DNA from: DATIXJ01 sp035518715
GTDB taxonomy: Bacteria > Bacteroidota > Ignavibacteria > UBA10030 > SZUA-254
Length of the DNA stretch: 64,000 bases
NCBI GenBank assembly: GCA_035518715.1
Contig: DATIXJ010000043.1
Location: 212,766 to 276,765 of the forward strand
Direction of reading: 5' to 3'
Shown: positions 53,501 to 60,809 of the stretch, one piece after another
Numbering within the stretch: the first letter of the stretch is position 1
Layout of the letters: the number at the start of each line of letters is the position of its first letter
Notes under the pieces: model-generated
What the model was told of the DNA's origin: nothing
What the model saw: the letters and a program-made list of their open reading frames with translations, nothing else
Database searches by the model: none
Made by a program: the position numbers and the translations under genes

Positions 53501-53977
53501 CAGGGGCAAGGGCTCACTCCCCAGCAACAGGAGGCGTATCAGCGTCTGGCGACGCAGCAGTCGGGATTGCAGAAGTCTCTCAAGCAGCTCTCCGATGAGG
53601 CAAAGAATGCCGGTGAATACAGCAAGCTTCTCGGCGACCTTGACCAGATCGCGCAGGAGATGCAGGAGGTTCAGACTGATCTCGAGCAGGGGAATGTCAA
53701 TCCGAATACGTTAAAAAAGGAAGACCACATTCATTCGCGGCTTCTCGATTCACAAAATTCGATGCGGGAGCGCGACTATGAAAAACGCCGAACATCTGAG
53801 TCCGGCAAGGATGTTCTTGGTGCAAATCCTCCCGATCTCAATCCGTCGACGCAGGAAGGAAAGGACCGGTTGCGGCAGGAACTTCTGAAAATGCTCGATC
53901 AAAAGTATTCCAAAGATTACGAAGATCTCATCAGAAAATATTTTGATGAGCTTGAGAAAGAGACGACTCCGCGCTGA
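50585..53977 (+). CDS. DUF4175 family membrane protein with long Gln-rich coiled coil
   Basis: 1130 residues. Two N-terminal membrane helices (VLLAAFYSILLILLVVVLEQL and ILFWTTLTAIAGMTGVLVG) and a third near residue 165 are followed by beta-sandwich-like domains (YTHLPSKILDPNTGDVTSYPGS..., DDFGFSRLRLEYRL). Residues about 515-930 are a charged, Gln-rich coiled coil (MQSMQDAAKETESLKKDIEQMQ and many similar heptads), then a Met/Gly-rich stretch. These are DUF4175 hallmarks. Role unknown; a gliding, envelope or chaperone function linked to DUF4159 is speculative. It starts 27 bases after its partner and ends three bases before the converging DUF2851 fragment. Confidence 0.85.
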   Translation: MVTSPIYTEILSRLDGVRKRELRITFLSRVLLAAFYSILLILLVVVLEQLLLLHPAGRTILFWTTLTAIAGMTGVLVGPTLLKMTGILKSADNAAIAAKVGKSFPSVRDRLLDALQMYEGKEQLQHRYSLALIDAAFADLYDQIRPLNFLSAVVDDNVRRARKLMLYGAALFVLVFAASPGGFFGSVYRIVHFGESFAAPQPVEFQIQPGNIEAVRGQDVPVTIITRGKKVSSIDLIARQEGQTDPEVRTLKADPDGSFHTSFTSLKASTDYYASVEDIRSITYTVTVLDRPLIRRLQLTVTPPSYTHLPSKILDPNTGDVTSYPGSAVVLKLTASKELSSAKLIFNDSTSRELTKRGMDAENTFVLRKNGSYHISLKDADGLSNIEPVEYVLRIIPDEYPSVEILSPGKNVDLTSEMSVDLVLRLKDDFGFSRLRLEYRLAESKFEKPAEEFTTLDIPLPHSAVSTLDVPFHWNLTPFNLVPEDAISYYAEVFDNDNVNGPKSGKSETYLLRVPSLEEVFSDASDHQQESMQSMQDAAKETESLKKDIEQMQLEMKKSQNKMDWQQQKKAEEMVQRYDALKKKLEDASGKLNQTVQKLEENKLLSSETMEKYAELQKLMEKLDSPELREALKRLQQSSKDLSPEEMQQAMQQLKLSEEQFRASIERTIELLKRIQIEQKVDEVMKRAEELKNQQEELRQQAANSNDAQKQQDLAKHEQDLQKQAEELEKEASELQSQMEEFPKEMPTGEMSKANSQLQQQKIGEKMNQSAQQIQSGDMQQSDQNQQSAEQGLQQFSDAMKQIQQSMLDKQMKQVVNEFKKQIQNMVELSKRQESLKENTRNLDPNSQRFRNNTEEQSDLMQDLSNVANDLGNLGKKTFAVTPEMGRELGNSLRQMNDAMQNMENRNPSGSSGKQSEAMSSLNRATMMMQGALSQMMQTGKSGMGMSGLMGQLGQMAGQQGEINNGTQSVLGQGQGLTPQQQEAYQRLATQQSGLQKSLKQLSDEAKNAGEYSKLLGDLDQIAQEMQEVQTDLEQGNVNPNTLKKEDHIHSRLLDSQNSMRERDYEKRRTSESGKDVLGANPPDLNPSTQEGKDRLRQELLKMLDQKYSKDYEDLIRKYFDELEKETTPR

Positions 53978-53980
53978 GCT

Positions 53981-54790
53981 TCAGAAGACTGCCTTTCCTA
54001 TCGCACACTCTCCACAGCGTTCTTCCAGACAAAACATCTTGTAGAGTTGTATCATTCCCTGTTGTGTCAGCACTGAGTTGATGCGAAATCGGTCCCGGAC
54101 AAGCTGGTCCCGGACTGCCTGCGTGATCGAATTCTCTCCAAAGGGCGGACACGCTGCGGCTAACGCGAGCGCTTCCTGCCGTGCGCCCTTGTCACGGAAT
54201 ACTCTTGCGTAGAGCAGGCAGAACGGAATGATGACATTAATGAGAATGTCTTTGGCGCGCGAATCGCCGACCAGAGTCTTGACCCGCCGCCCCGCGGATT
54301 CACCGAAACGGTAGTGCGAAACCCAGAACCCATCGGCGGGTATGATGAACAAGCCCCTCAGGCGTTTCAATTTTTCATGAGCAGGGGTACCGGATTGCTT
54401 CATCTCGCTGATAATAGCTTTGAAGACGGATGAATCGAGAAGCTTGGGGATGAGTCGGGCAGCGCCTGCCAACCGGACGGTCGGAAAATTTTCCGGCCTC
54501 AGCCGGAAGAATTGCCAGTCCGACGAACTCAGCCGTCCCTGGTGATACAGCGGATGAATTCCCTTCCACACGGCGTGCATCTTTCGGATTTCTTTCTTGC
54601 TCTGCGCGTCGATACGGCCGCGGGAAGCCGGCAGTAACCCTGCAACTCCGAACAACAGGGCCTCGAAATCTGAGGTCTCTCCGGAGAGGTTTCCCTCGCC
54701 GAGCATTTCCCGCAATGCTCCGAGCGTGACGGAGCGTGCAAGAGTAAGGAACGACTGAGGGTTCTTGAACTTTTCGACACCTTTTCCGCA
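53981..54790 (-). pseudogene. DUF2851 gene, C-terminal part, interrupted by the integrated element
   Basis: The frame ends at 53981 and can be read back past the TTG at 54715 to about 54790 (...GVEKFKNPQSFLTLARSVTLGALREML). It has DUF2851 features: FEALLFGVAGLLP, RPENFPTVRLAGAARLI, GFWVSHYRFGESAGRR, NVIIPFCLLYARV, and the Cys cluster FCLEERCGECAIGK. Intact members are about 420 residues; only about 265 codons remain and the N-terminal part is missing. It overlaps the 3' end of the recombinase frame, placing the junction near 54745-54790. The missing piece should lie at the other end of the element. Confidence 0.82.
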
Positions 54791-56229
54791 TGATGCGGAT
54801 TGTACGCCAGGTGAATGGAAACCTCGTCTTTTCGGATGGTAATCCGCTCCGTGATCGTCTCCACGATGCTGCGTTTTTCCGCCGCTTCGAGCTTTGTCCA
54901 GCGAGAAAAGAGATCTCGCGCTTGCGATACGATCTCCTGGCTCGAGAGCCTCTCAATCTTCAGGAAGTCGATTTCGGCCTGAACGGTTGGGATATCGTCC
55001 TCGATCTGGTGAAGGCGTTCGTCGAGCGGCCGGAACTTTTCACCGTAGCCATGGCTCGGAATTTCCCCCTCAATATAGAGACGATAAAGCTTCTCCAACT
55101 CAGTTTTAACCTGATCTCGGTTTTGTTCCAGGCTGGCCAGAAGGGTCTCTTTTTCTTGTACAATCCTGCCGGCCCCACTGAGATGGTTCGCAATCTCCTG
55201 TTCAGAGAAAACGAACGACTTCAGTTGTTCTCGGAAAACGGCTTCCAAATCGACGGTTGGTATCTTCATCCTGCACCTGCGGCAGGTGTATTTTGGCGAA
55301 TTCGACGGCACGTACATCTTGGCGCCGCACGAGCAGTAGGTGTACCCGCTGAAGAGATTAACTGCCGGGCGAGCTGGCCGTTTCCTCCGCTGCTCTTGTT
55401 CATCGAGGATCTCATTACAGCGATCCCATACATCGGTGGACACGACCGGTTCCACCTTGGTGAATATCCATTCCGTCTTTGGCTTGAGGCTCACCCGCTT
55501 CCCATTACCAGTCTGTACCGTGTAATTAGCGCGGCGCAACCCCTTCGCCACGGGATCGCGTAGCAGCCATGATATGTTCTGGGCACTGAACGGCCGACCA
55601 GAACGGGATCGCAAGCCTGCACGGTTAAGTGCTTTGGCCACACGGAGTTTTCGCCGATGTTCCAAAAAGAGTTCGTAGACTAGCTTTCTGATCGGCGCTT
55701 CCTTGGGATGGGGCACGAGCTTACGGTCCACCCAGCGGTAACCAAACGGCGCCTGGCCACCCAACGGCTTGCCTAGTTTCGCCCTTACTGGAACCGATGC
55801 CGCAACGCGTTCGGCTATTTCCTCGCGCTCCCACTGTGCCATAGCTGCGATCATGGTATAAAATAGGCGTCCTGCAGGGGTTGACGTATCAATTGCTTCC
55901 TGCAAGCTGACGAGATCGGCGTTACAGTCACGGAAAATGTCCGCGAAGTCCAGAAGCTCCCTGGTGTTCCGCGCTAGACGAGCGAGTTTTGAAAAGATGA
56001 TGCCGCCGATCTTGTGCGATCTCACATCCGCCAGCATGCGTTGCGTCTCGGGATGCTCCATCACCGATTTGCCGCTCACTGCTTCCAGCCGATAGACTTC
56101 CCCGACTGTCCATCCCTTCGACTCCGCATAATAGCGGGCCCGCCTCTCATGGTGCTCCGGGCTCTCGCCCTTCACTTGGTCTTCCGTTGAGACTCGGATC
56201 CAGATGCCGACATTTTTTGCGGGTTCCAT
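54529..56229 (-). CDS. Large serine recombinase (site-specific integrase)
   Basis: About 566 residues. N-terminal resolvase domain with catalytic Ser14 (GIWIRVSTEDQ) and FSKLARLARNTREL, then the recombinase domain (LGGQAPFGYRWVDRKLVPHP...SAQNISWLLRDPVAKG), a zinc ribbon (YCSCGAKMYVPSN...CRRCRM) and a long coiled coil. The ATG at 56229 has AAAGGAG upstream. The family character stops at about IHLAYNPHHAEKVSK; the last 80 or so residues are read out of frame through host DUF2851 sequence, so the native C-terminus was probably changed by integration. It likely catalyses entry and, with a partner, exit of the island. Confidence 0.9.
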   Translation of the reverse strand: MEPAKNVGIWIRVSTEDQVKGESPEHHERRARYYAESKGWTVGEVYRLEAVSGKSVMEHPETQRMLADVRSHKIGGIIFSKLARLARNTRELLDFADIFRDCNADLVSLQEAIDTSTPAGRLFYTMIAAMAQWEREEIAERVAASVPVRAKLGKPLGGQAPFGYRWVDRKLVPHPKEAPIRKLVYELFLEHRRKLRVAKALNRAGLRSRSGRPFSAQNISWLLRDPVAKGLRRANYTVQTGNGKRVSLKPKTEWIFTKVEPVVSTDVWDRCNEILDEQEQRRKRPARPAVNLFSGYTYCSCGAKMYVPSNSPKYTCRRCRMKIPTVDLEAVFREQLKSFVFSEQEIANHLSGAGRIVQEKETLLASLEQNRDQVKTELEKLYRLYIEGEIPSHGYGEKFRPLDERLHQIEDDIPTVQAEIDFLKIERLSSQEIVSQARDLFSRWTKLEAAEKRSIVETITERITIRKDEVSIHLAYNPHHAEKVSKSSRTLSRSLLLHAPSRSEHCGKCSARETSPERPQISRPCCSELQGYCRLPAAVSTRRARKKSERCTPCGREFIRCITRDG

Positions 56230-56712
56230 TCTCACTCCTTTCAGAGATCAGTGTTGTTCTCTCTTGAAACCAGCTGATTCATATGTTCGTTAAGCGAAGA
56301 CCCCCTCCAGGTGGCACTTTGCTGGGGAGGGCAGCGAAAGCGCGTGGGAACCCAGATGGGGGTCTCGCATTCTCGTGATTGTGGTGATTCAAATACCGCT
56401 AGGAGTGCCCTCCGCCTACTGATTAACAGAAGGTATGAGATTGGAACCAGAAAGTCAAGACTTAACTCACCAGGAGGATGGTAAGGTGGATAAAAAGGTC
56501 ACCTGGCCGGCTAGAAGATCTCCCCCAGTTTCAGGTCCATTGGCCGGTGAGGGTGATGCTCAATGATATCATCAAACCACATCCAGCCTCACCCTCCCGT
56601 GGCCTAAGGCAACGCGTCGAGCTCGTCTTTCCTACTGGAGCCGTTCCTCCACCCTCCCCTGGTTGGATTTTTCCACGGAACGATATTCTGATCCTGGAAC
56701 AAGTGATGAAAT
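56230..56712. other. 483-base gene-free region between recombinase and regulator
   Basis: Contains the folded element at 56294-56368. A further pair GAGGGTG...CACCCTC occurs around 56547-56595. A plus-strand frame of 100 codons from 56478 is Pro/Ser-rich without family character and is not accepted as a gene. Confidence 0.4.
56294..56368. ncRNA. Candidate structured RNA element upstream of the recombinase
   Basis: Outer stem of 11 bp with one bulged A (56294-56305 with 56358-56368). Inside are a CCAG/CTGG hairpin, GC-GAAA-GC capped by a GNRA-type tetraloop, and TGGG-AA-CCCA. It lies 65 bases before the recombinase ATG and could be a leader of that gene (minus) or a small RNA. No known RNA family recognised. 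Confidence 0.35.
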
Positions 56713-57012
56713 TCAGCGCTGATGCCTCTCCAAAAATTCCGCCACGGCACCGATCAATTTCCAGTCTCGTACGTTCCTGATCTTCTTCAATCTTTTCATC
56801 GCCCGTTCCCTCTCGCTGAGCTTCTCCACTTCAGCCTCGAACTCAAAAAGTTCGGAGATCGATACCCTGAATACCTGAGCCAGCACCTCCAGCGTATCAA
56901 GGGATGGAGCATTCCTGCCCCGTTCCAACAGAGCAATGAAATTGTTGCTCAGATTGCATTTTTCTGCCAAATCAGCCTGCGTAAGATCTCGTTGGCTTCG
57001 CAGCCGAAGCAA
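56713..57012 (-). CDS. XRE-family transcriptional regulator
   Basis: About 99 residues. Helix-turn-helix at 1-58 (LRSQRDLTQADLAEKCNLSNNFIALLERGRNAPSLDTLEVLAQVF) and a charged helical tail. The frame begins at a TTG at 57012 and continues open upstream inside the preceding CHC2 gene in another frame, so the natural start is lost or hidden. Probably the repressor acting on the palindrome at 57497. Confidence 0.85.
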   Translation of the reverse strand: MLRLRSQRDLTQADLAEKCNLSNNFIALLERGRNAPSLDTLEVLAQVFRVSISELFEFEAEVEKLSERERAMKRLKKIRNVRDWKLIGAVAEFLERHQR

Positions 57013-57203
57013 TGGAATACTCGCTTCTCGGTGTTCACGCGAAACGACGGTTTGGTATCCTGGTGGAACGGACGCAAGCCGAGCAGCTCAGAACCCTTCG
57101 CCGGCTTTAGCTCGAGTCCGTAATGAGCAAGCAATTGCTCAAACGGTACCAATGCCTTGACGAGCTTGAAATCAACCCAACCTTTTTTCATAAGCACCCA
57201 CAA
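56949..57203 (-). CDS. CHC2 zinc-finger primase-like protein, likely truncated
   Basis: 84 residues resembling the N-terminal zinc domain of DnaG primases: VPFEQLLAHYGLELKPAKGSELLGLRPFHQDTKPSFRVNTEKRVFHCFGC. The first zinc ligand, normally Cys in CPFH, is Arg here, while H and CxxC remain. After CFGCEAN the frame runs into codons of the XRE gene and stops, as if a deletion joined the two genes near 57000. It overlaps the zinc-ribbon gene by 16 bases. Confidence 0.65.
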   Translation of the reverse strand: MWVLMKKGWVDFKLVKALVPFEQLLAHYGLELKPAKGSELLGLRPFHQDTKPSFRVNTEKRVFHCFGCEANEILRRLIWQKNAI

Positions 57204-57457
57204 CCCCCTCTCTCGTGAATCAAGCCGGCGCTAACGAGATAGTCATGCAGGCCGTATTTTGTGATGCACGTGTCACAGTATCCGCTCTCCGGATACTGAC
57301 AACACTCGTGACACAGGAGGACGTTGCAGGAATCGCAGACGATCCAGTTGCGGTCCGGAGTGGACTCGATCCGAACCACCGGCGTTCCGTCCCCGGGCTC
57401 TCCATCGCTCACCAACAGGTGACCAGCGAGCTCGTTACCACATCTTGAGCACTTCAT
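57188..57457 (-). CDS. Small zinc-ribbon protein, first gene of repressor operon
   Basis: 89 residues with CSRCG at the N-terminus, then CDSCNVLLCHECC and CDTC, and a CGC tail, giving two possible zinc sites. AAGGAGA precedes the ATG. No catalytic domain. Similar small Cys-rich proteins accompany CHC2 and XRE genes on integrative elements; the role is unknown. Confidence 0.7.
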   Translation of the reverse strand: MKCSRCGNELAGHLLVSDGEPGDGTPVVRIESTPDRNWIVCDSCNVLLCHECCQYPESGYCDTCITKYGLHDYLVSAGLIHERGGCGCL

Positions 57458-57496
57458 TGGTGTATCTCCTTAGATAGTTTTTTAAAGGACTATTTT

Positions 57497-57515
57497 CGTG
57501 CTTGAGTTTAGCACG
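57497..57515. promoter_or_regulatory. Operator palindrome over the -10 box
   Basis: CGTGCT-N7-AGCACG is a perfect 19-base dyad covering the -10 (57505-57510) of the minus-strand promoter. XRE repressors bind such sites, and the operon encodes one. Confidence 0.6.
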
Positions 57516-57532
57516 TCTAGGAGAAACGTCAA
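57505..57532 (-). promoter_or_regulatory. Promoter of the zinc-ribbon/CHC2/XRE operon
   Basis: Minus strand: TTGACG (57527-57532), 16 bases, TAAACT (57505-57510). Start near 57498, about 40 bases before the ATG at 57457. Confidence 0.55.
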
Positions 57533-57658
57533 GAGATATGGAGGACCGATTTAGACAGGCATGCTTGCAGTTAATCCTTTGACCTCACCGAAAAAATTCT
57601 TACCTCACTTCTGCCGCCTCCTTAGATACTGGACTATTTGCAAAGCGAAGCGGTACAG

Positions 57659-57691
57659 ACCCCGTCCTCTCCCGAGGAGGGGTTTGTTTTT
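57659..57691 (+). terminator. Terminator-like hairpin, plus strand
   Basis: ACCCC-GT-CCTC pairs with GAGG-A-GGGGT (57659-57683, loop TCCC) and is followed by TTTGTTTTT. It would insulate operon A from plus-strand read-through; no plus-strand gene ends just before it. Confidence 0.6.
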
Positions 57692-57722
57692 CCTGCCCCG
57701 CCACAAACCCAGAGAACAACTT

Positions 57723-57749
57723 TTGTTTTGATCAAAGAATTCTTATCTT
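57723..57749 (+). promoter_or_regulatory. Possible promoter of operon A
   Basis: TTGTTT (57723-57728), 15 bases, TATCTT (57744-57749), a weak match. GAATTC occurs twice around the -10 (ten bases between the copies), which might be an operator. The leader to the ATG at 57878 would be about 120 bases. Confidence 0.3.
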
Positions 57750-57877
57750 AATGAATTCCTTCCGCATGGGTATCACCCAAAGAGGATATCACCACAACAC
57801 CGACTCATTCCGAATGTCGTCGTGATTGTCCATGTCGGGTCACTCACTGCAAACCCAAGGAAACAAGGGAAAAACTT

Positions 57878-58534
57878 ATGGTCAAAAACATTTTCAAGTG
57901 GCGGGAGTTCGATATTTTGGAGATGTTGCCTTCGAGTTGGCAAAAGGACATCATCAAACTCGGCGCCGATAATGCCAAACGAGTGATCCTCACCTCAAGC
58001 TCTGTGACGTCACGGGAAACGACGAAGTCAACTCAAATTGAATCACTCGTTGTTGATGGTGAAACCATTAAGAAGAAGACACCGTGGCTCTATGATCTGT
58101 ATCGAGGGCTCTTTAGAGAAATGGGACAATCTTGTCTTAACGAGGAACTGAGCTGTGCAAAGAACCCAATGTATGCCGTTAACCTTAACATTCAACGGGG
58201 AATCAACATGCGTTACGAATGCCATGTTGACTCTAACCCGCTCCAGGGATTACTCTTTGTTACAACACACCCGGAGGGAACCGGAGGCGAGCTGGTTGTG
58301 TGTAATACCACAGAAGCCTTGGGGACCGAGCAAATCGAGCGTGACTGTGTAAGGATCTTTCCAAAAGCAGGGCACCTCCTCTTCTTTGACGCTAGGCAGC
58401 ATCCCCATTTCGTAAAACCCCTTACCCAAGCGGCAGACGAGAGGATTTCTGTGGCAATGAACTTTTATACGCCTTCCTCACCAGAGGATGCGCGCCCACA
58501 AGACCTCAACTCGCATTTGTTTGGTGAGAACTAA
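57878..58534 (+). CDS. 2-oxoglutarate/Fe(II)-dependent oxygenase, operon A gene 1
   Basis: 218 residues with the double-stranded beta-helix iron site: H116-x-D118 in YECHVDSNP, distal His177 in HPHFVKPL, and Arg189 in ERISVAMNFY for 2-oxoglutarate. HEG-like TTHPEGTGGELVV lies between, as in prolyl-4-hydroxylase-type enzymes. Oxidises an unknown substrate using O2 and 2-oxoglutarate. SDR and membrane genes follow at 22 and 10 bases, so the three should be coexpressed. Confidence 0.82.
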   Translation: MVKNIFKWREFDILEMLPSSWQKDIIKLGADNAKRVILTSSSVTSRETTKSTQIESLVVDGETIKKKTPWLYDLYRGLFREMGQSCLNEELSCAKNPMYAVNLNIQRGINMRYECHVDSNPLQGLLFVTTHPEGTGGELVVCNTTEALGTEQIERDCVRIFPKAGHLLFFDARQHPHFVKPLTQAADERISVAMNFYTPSSPEDARPQDLNSHLFGEN

Positions 58535-58556
58535 TTATTTGAAATAACAAAAGGCA

Positions 58557-59324
58557 ATGAATATGAATATGAAAACGAAGAAGACGGTTATACTTACGGG
58601 AGCAACGCTCGATGGTATCGGGGAGGCAATTCTGAGAAAACTCAATTCTGAAGGCTGGTTTGTTCTTGGCACTTACGAGAAGGAACAGGCTGAGAAGGCG
58701 ATCCGGCTGGAATACGAACTTAAGAGCATAGAACTTCATCAGGTGGAACATGCAAACCGTGATTCACTCAGAAGCTTCACAAAGAAGATCTCAGATAGGC
58801 AACTGTCCGGGCTTGTGAACGCTCAGATGTTCTTCCAGATTGAAAACCCAGACGCCTTCGATCATAACCTTTGGGATAAGAGCCTTGCAGTAAATCTCTC
58901 CGCGCCGAACTTCTTATTTCATGAGCTGAAGAGTAAATTGTTAGAAGGTAGTTCGATTGTAACCATTACCAGCACTGAAGGATTCACAGGGTCCTTCGGT
59001 GCGAGCGCGTATGCGGCAACGAAGGCGGCCATCCACAATCTCGTTAAGACTCACGCTAACACAATTGGAAAACGAAACGTCCGCGTCAACGCTATCGCTG
59101 CGGGTTGGATAGGTGGTGTCATGGATACCGACGAAATTTTTGACATGTCAAAGAAGATCACGCCGCTGGGTAGACTGGGTTCGGCCGACGAGATTGCTAA
59201 CATCGTTTCGTTCTTATTGTCACCCGACTCCTCATTTGTAAACGGGTCGGTAATCGTCGCTGATGGAGGGTACTCGGGCGTAGACACGATCGCAAAGCAT
59301 GAGTTTGAGCAATCGCAGAAATAA
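58557..59324 (+). CDS. Short-chain dehydrogenase/reductase, operon A gene 2
   Basis: 255 residues, Rossmann fold. Cofactor motif TGATLDGIGEAI, catalytic Ser region SIVTITSTEG, Y-x3-K in SAYAATKAAIHN, and C-terminal PLGRLGSADEIANIVSFLLSPDSSFVNGSVIVADGGYSG. NAG of the family is VNAQ here. Starts MNMNMK; the second or third Met could be used. An oxidoreductase next to a hydroxylase suggests consecutive steps on one substrate, which is inference. Confidence 0.9.
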   Translation: MNMNMKTKKTVILTGATLDGIGEAILRKLNSEGWFVLGTYEKEQAEKAIRLEYELKSIELHQVEHANRDSLRSFTKKISDRQLSGLVNAQMFFQIENPDAFDHNLWDKSLAVNLSAPNFLFHELKSKLLEGSSIVTITSTEGFTGSFGASAYAATKAAIHNLVKTHANTIGKRNVRVNAIAAGWIGGVMDTDEIFDMSKKITPLGRLGSADEIANIVSFLLSPDSSFVNGSVIVADGGYSGVDTIAKHEFEQSQK

Positions 59325-59334
59325 TAATTGACAA

Positions 59335-60270
59335 ATGGCAAAAGGTCCCACAAAACAAAATAAAAATCTAAAGCACGTTCTTTTTGCACTTTTTGAGGCC
59401 ACTCTAACAATAGGGACAGGTATCTATTTTTATGTTGCAAAGGGCAAAGAAGATGTCGGTTTAATTCTAGGATTACTTGGCGTTTACTTTGTCGTCAATC
59501 GCGTGATTTCCCATTTTATGACGGAAGAGATGTTTAAAGACACCGAAAATAAAATCGCGCAGATCTCAAAAACCATTGACATTAGAAATGATAGCAACGT
59601 TGACCTGATTTCTAAGACTTTGGATATTTACCTAAAGATTAGCGAGCCCGAATTCGCCGCAGTCAAAGATAAAATCCTGAACGATGCAATCGATAAGCTG
59701 ACCAAGCTAAACAATGATAAGCACTCCGATGAACTAGTTACATCTGAATATTACCACTGGCTTCTCCCCATTCTTGAAAGTGTCGGTCGTGGGCAATCAA
59801 TAAAGGCGGTATCATGTATGTTTTCTGCAGAGTGGGATGGTTCCCCCGAGGAGGAAAGATTCATCAACGGAAATCTTGACGCCGCAAGAAAGGGAGCAAC
59901 AGTTGAGAGAATATTTGTAATGAAAAGAGAGCTAATTAATTCAGCGTTGGACATTGATGCCGTGCGAAAACACACAAAAGAGCAACGCACGACAACCAAA
60001 CTTCAAGGCTTCTTTGCCGATAAGGATAAGATTGATCATAATCTCATGACAACCATCGGGCATGGCTTCATAATTTTTAATTCTAGGTTTGCTCTAGTCG
60101 ATAAGTTTGATGCGAATGGAAAGGTCCGCGGCGTTGTTACAATGAAAAAAAATGAAATCACGGAGATGGAAGAAGCGTTTGCAAGATTAAAGAATATTTC
60201 TCAAGACCTGTCATCGTCTCTAAAAATCCAACACCGCCACTCCGTTAGCGGGTCTCCTGGGAAATCGTAA
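59335..60270 (+). CDS. Two-helix membrane protein with unassigned cytosolic domain, operon A gene 3
   Basis: 311 residues. Two membrane helices near the N-terminus (VLFALFEATLTIGTGIYFYV and VGLILGLLGVYFVVNRVISHF), a short helical linker, then an alpha/beta domain (SEYYHWLLPILESV, IKAVSCMFSAEWDGSPEEERFINGNLDAARKGATVERIFVMKRE, HGFIIFNSRFALVDKF). The alternating strands recall PLD-fold-like sensor domains, but no HKD motif is present. The two-helix plus soluble domain layout resembles effector proteins of bacterial conflict systems. Function unknown. Confidence 0.7.
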   Translation: MAKGPTKQNKNLKHVLFALFEATLTIGTGIYFYVAKGKEDVGLILGLLGVYFVVNRVISHFMTEEMFKDTENKIAQISKTIDIRNDSNVDLISKTLDIYLKISEPEFAAVKDKILNDAIDKLTKLNNDKHSDELVTSEYYHWLLPILESVGRGQSIKAVSCMFSAEWDGSPEEERFINGNLDAARKGATVERIFVMKRELINSALDIDAVRKHTKEQRTTTKLQGFFADKDKIDHNLMTTIGHGFIIFNSRFALVDKFDANGKVRGVVTMKKNEITEMEEAFARLKNISQDLSSSLKIQHRHSVSGSPGKS

Positions 60271-60635
60271 CCTTATCGAACCTCGTCCGGCACGGTCATC
60301 CGTGATTGGACGATGGTTTCCTTAACCAATTGCAGCTTTCAGTAAATGAGCCGCCTCCCATAGGGCTCATTTTTGCTTTGGTTCTGTAGGTGTGGTATAT
60401 TCCAATTGCACTCAAGAGCTATTTCATGCAACTGGAAAAGACCCTATTTTACTGCCCCCACACTCGCAACGCGGACGAGCCCGCGAAGCTGAGCCACAGC
60501 CTCTCAACGTTAGAAGGGGCGCGTGACGAAGCCACCGCACTCAAACCCTCCGGATATTGGGGAACAATCGAGCGAATGGGATTGTCCCGTTCATAGTTGA
60601 AATGTGGATGACGATGCCATCTGAGGGTCCGTTAT
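60271..60635. other. 365-base region after operon A
   Basis: Apart from the terminator at 60344-60374, nothing coding is convincing. A 68-codon plus-strand frame at 60390 lacks a ribosome site and family character. Confidence 0.4.
60344..60374 (+). terminator. Intrinsic terminator of operon A
   Basis: AAATGAGCC (60344-60352) pairs perfectly with GGCTCATTT (60364-60372), and the stem runs into TTTTT. It lies 74 bases after the third gene. Confidence 0.85.
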
Positions 60636-60795
60636 TTACGCAACTTTCCTGTTAGGTTGAACTCTGTTTTGTTTCCTCTGCTCTTCGAGTGCAAGAGCAT
60701 TCACCAATACAGCCATCGATTTGTACCCGCGCACCTTCCGGAACTTCTTCTCTGCTTCAAGCAATGCTGTCACAATCCATCTGTGCCATTGGACG
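60636..60795 (-). pseudogene. Transposase C-terminal remnant (IS256/mutator type)
   Basis: A frame of about 53 codons reading VQWHRWIVTALLEAEKKFRKVRGYKSMAVLVNALALEE and stopping at 60636. The 'aekkFrkvrGYksm..Lv.AL' pattern matches the end of IS256-family transposases. Everything upstream is gone: a stop precedes it within 20 codons, and the truncated recombinase lies beyond. No inverted repeats were found. Confidence 0.5.
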
Positions 60796-60809
60796 GGGAT
60801 GGAAAGTTC

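Noticed and set aside
54790..55563. 257-codon plus-strand frame opposite the recombinase
   Set aside because: Antisense to conserved recombinase and zinc-ribbon codons.
56478..56780. 100-codon plus-strand frame between recombinase and XRE gene
   Set aside because: No ribosome site, Pro/Ser/Arg-rich, and it runs into the XRE gene on the other strand.
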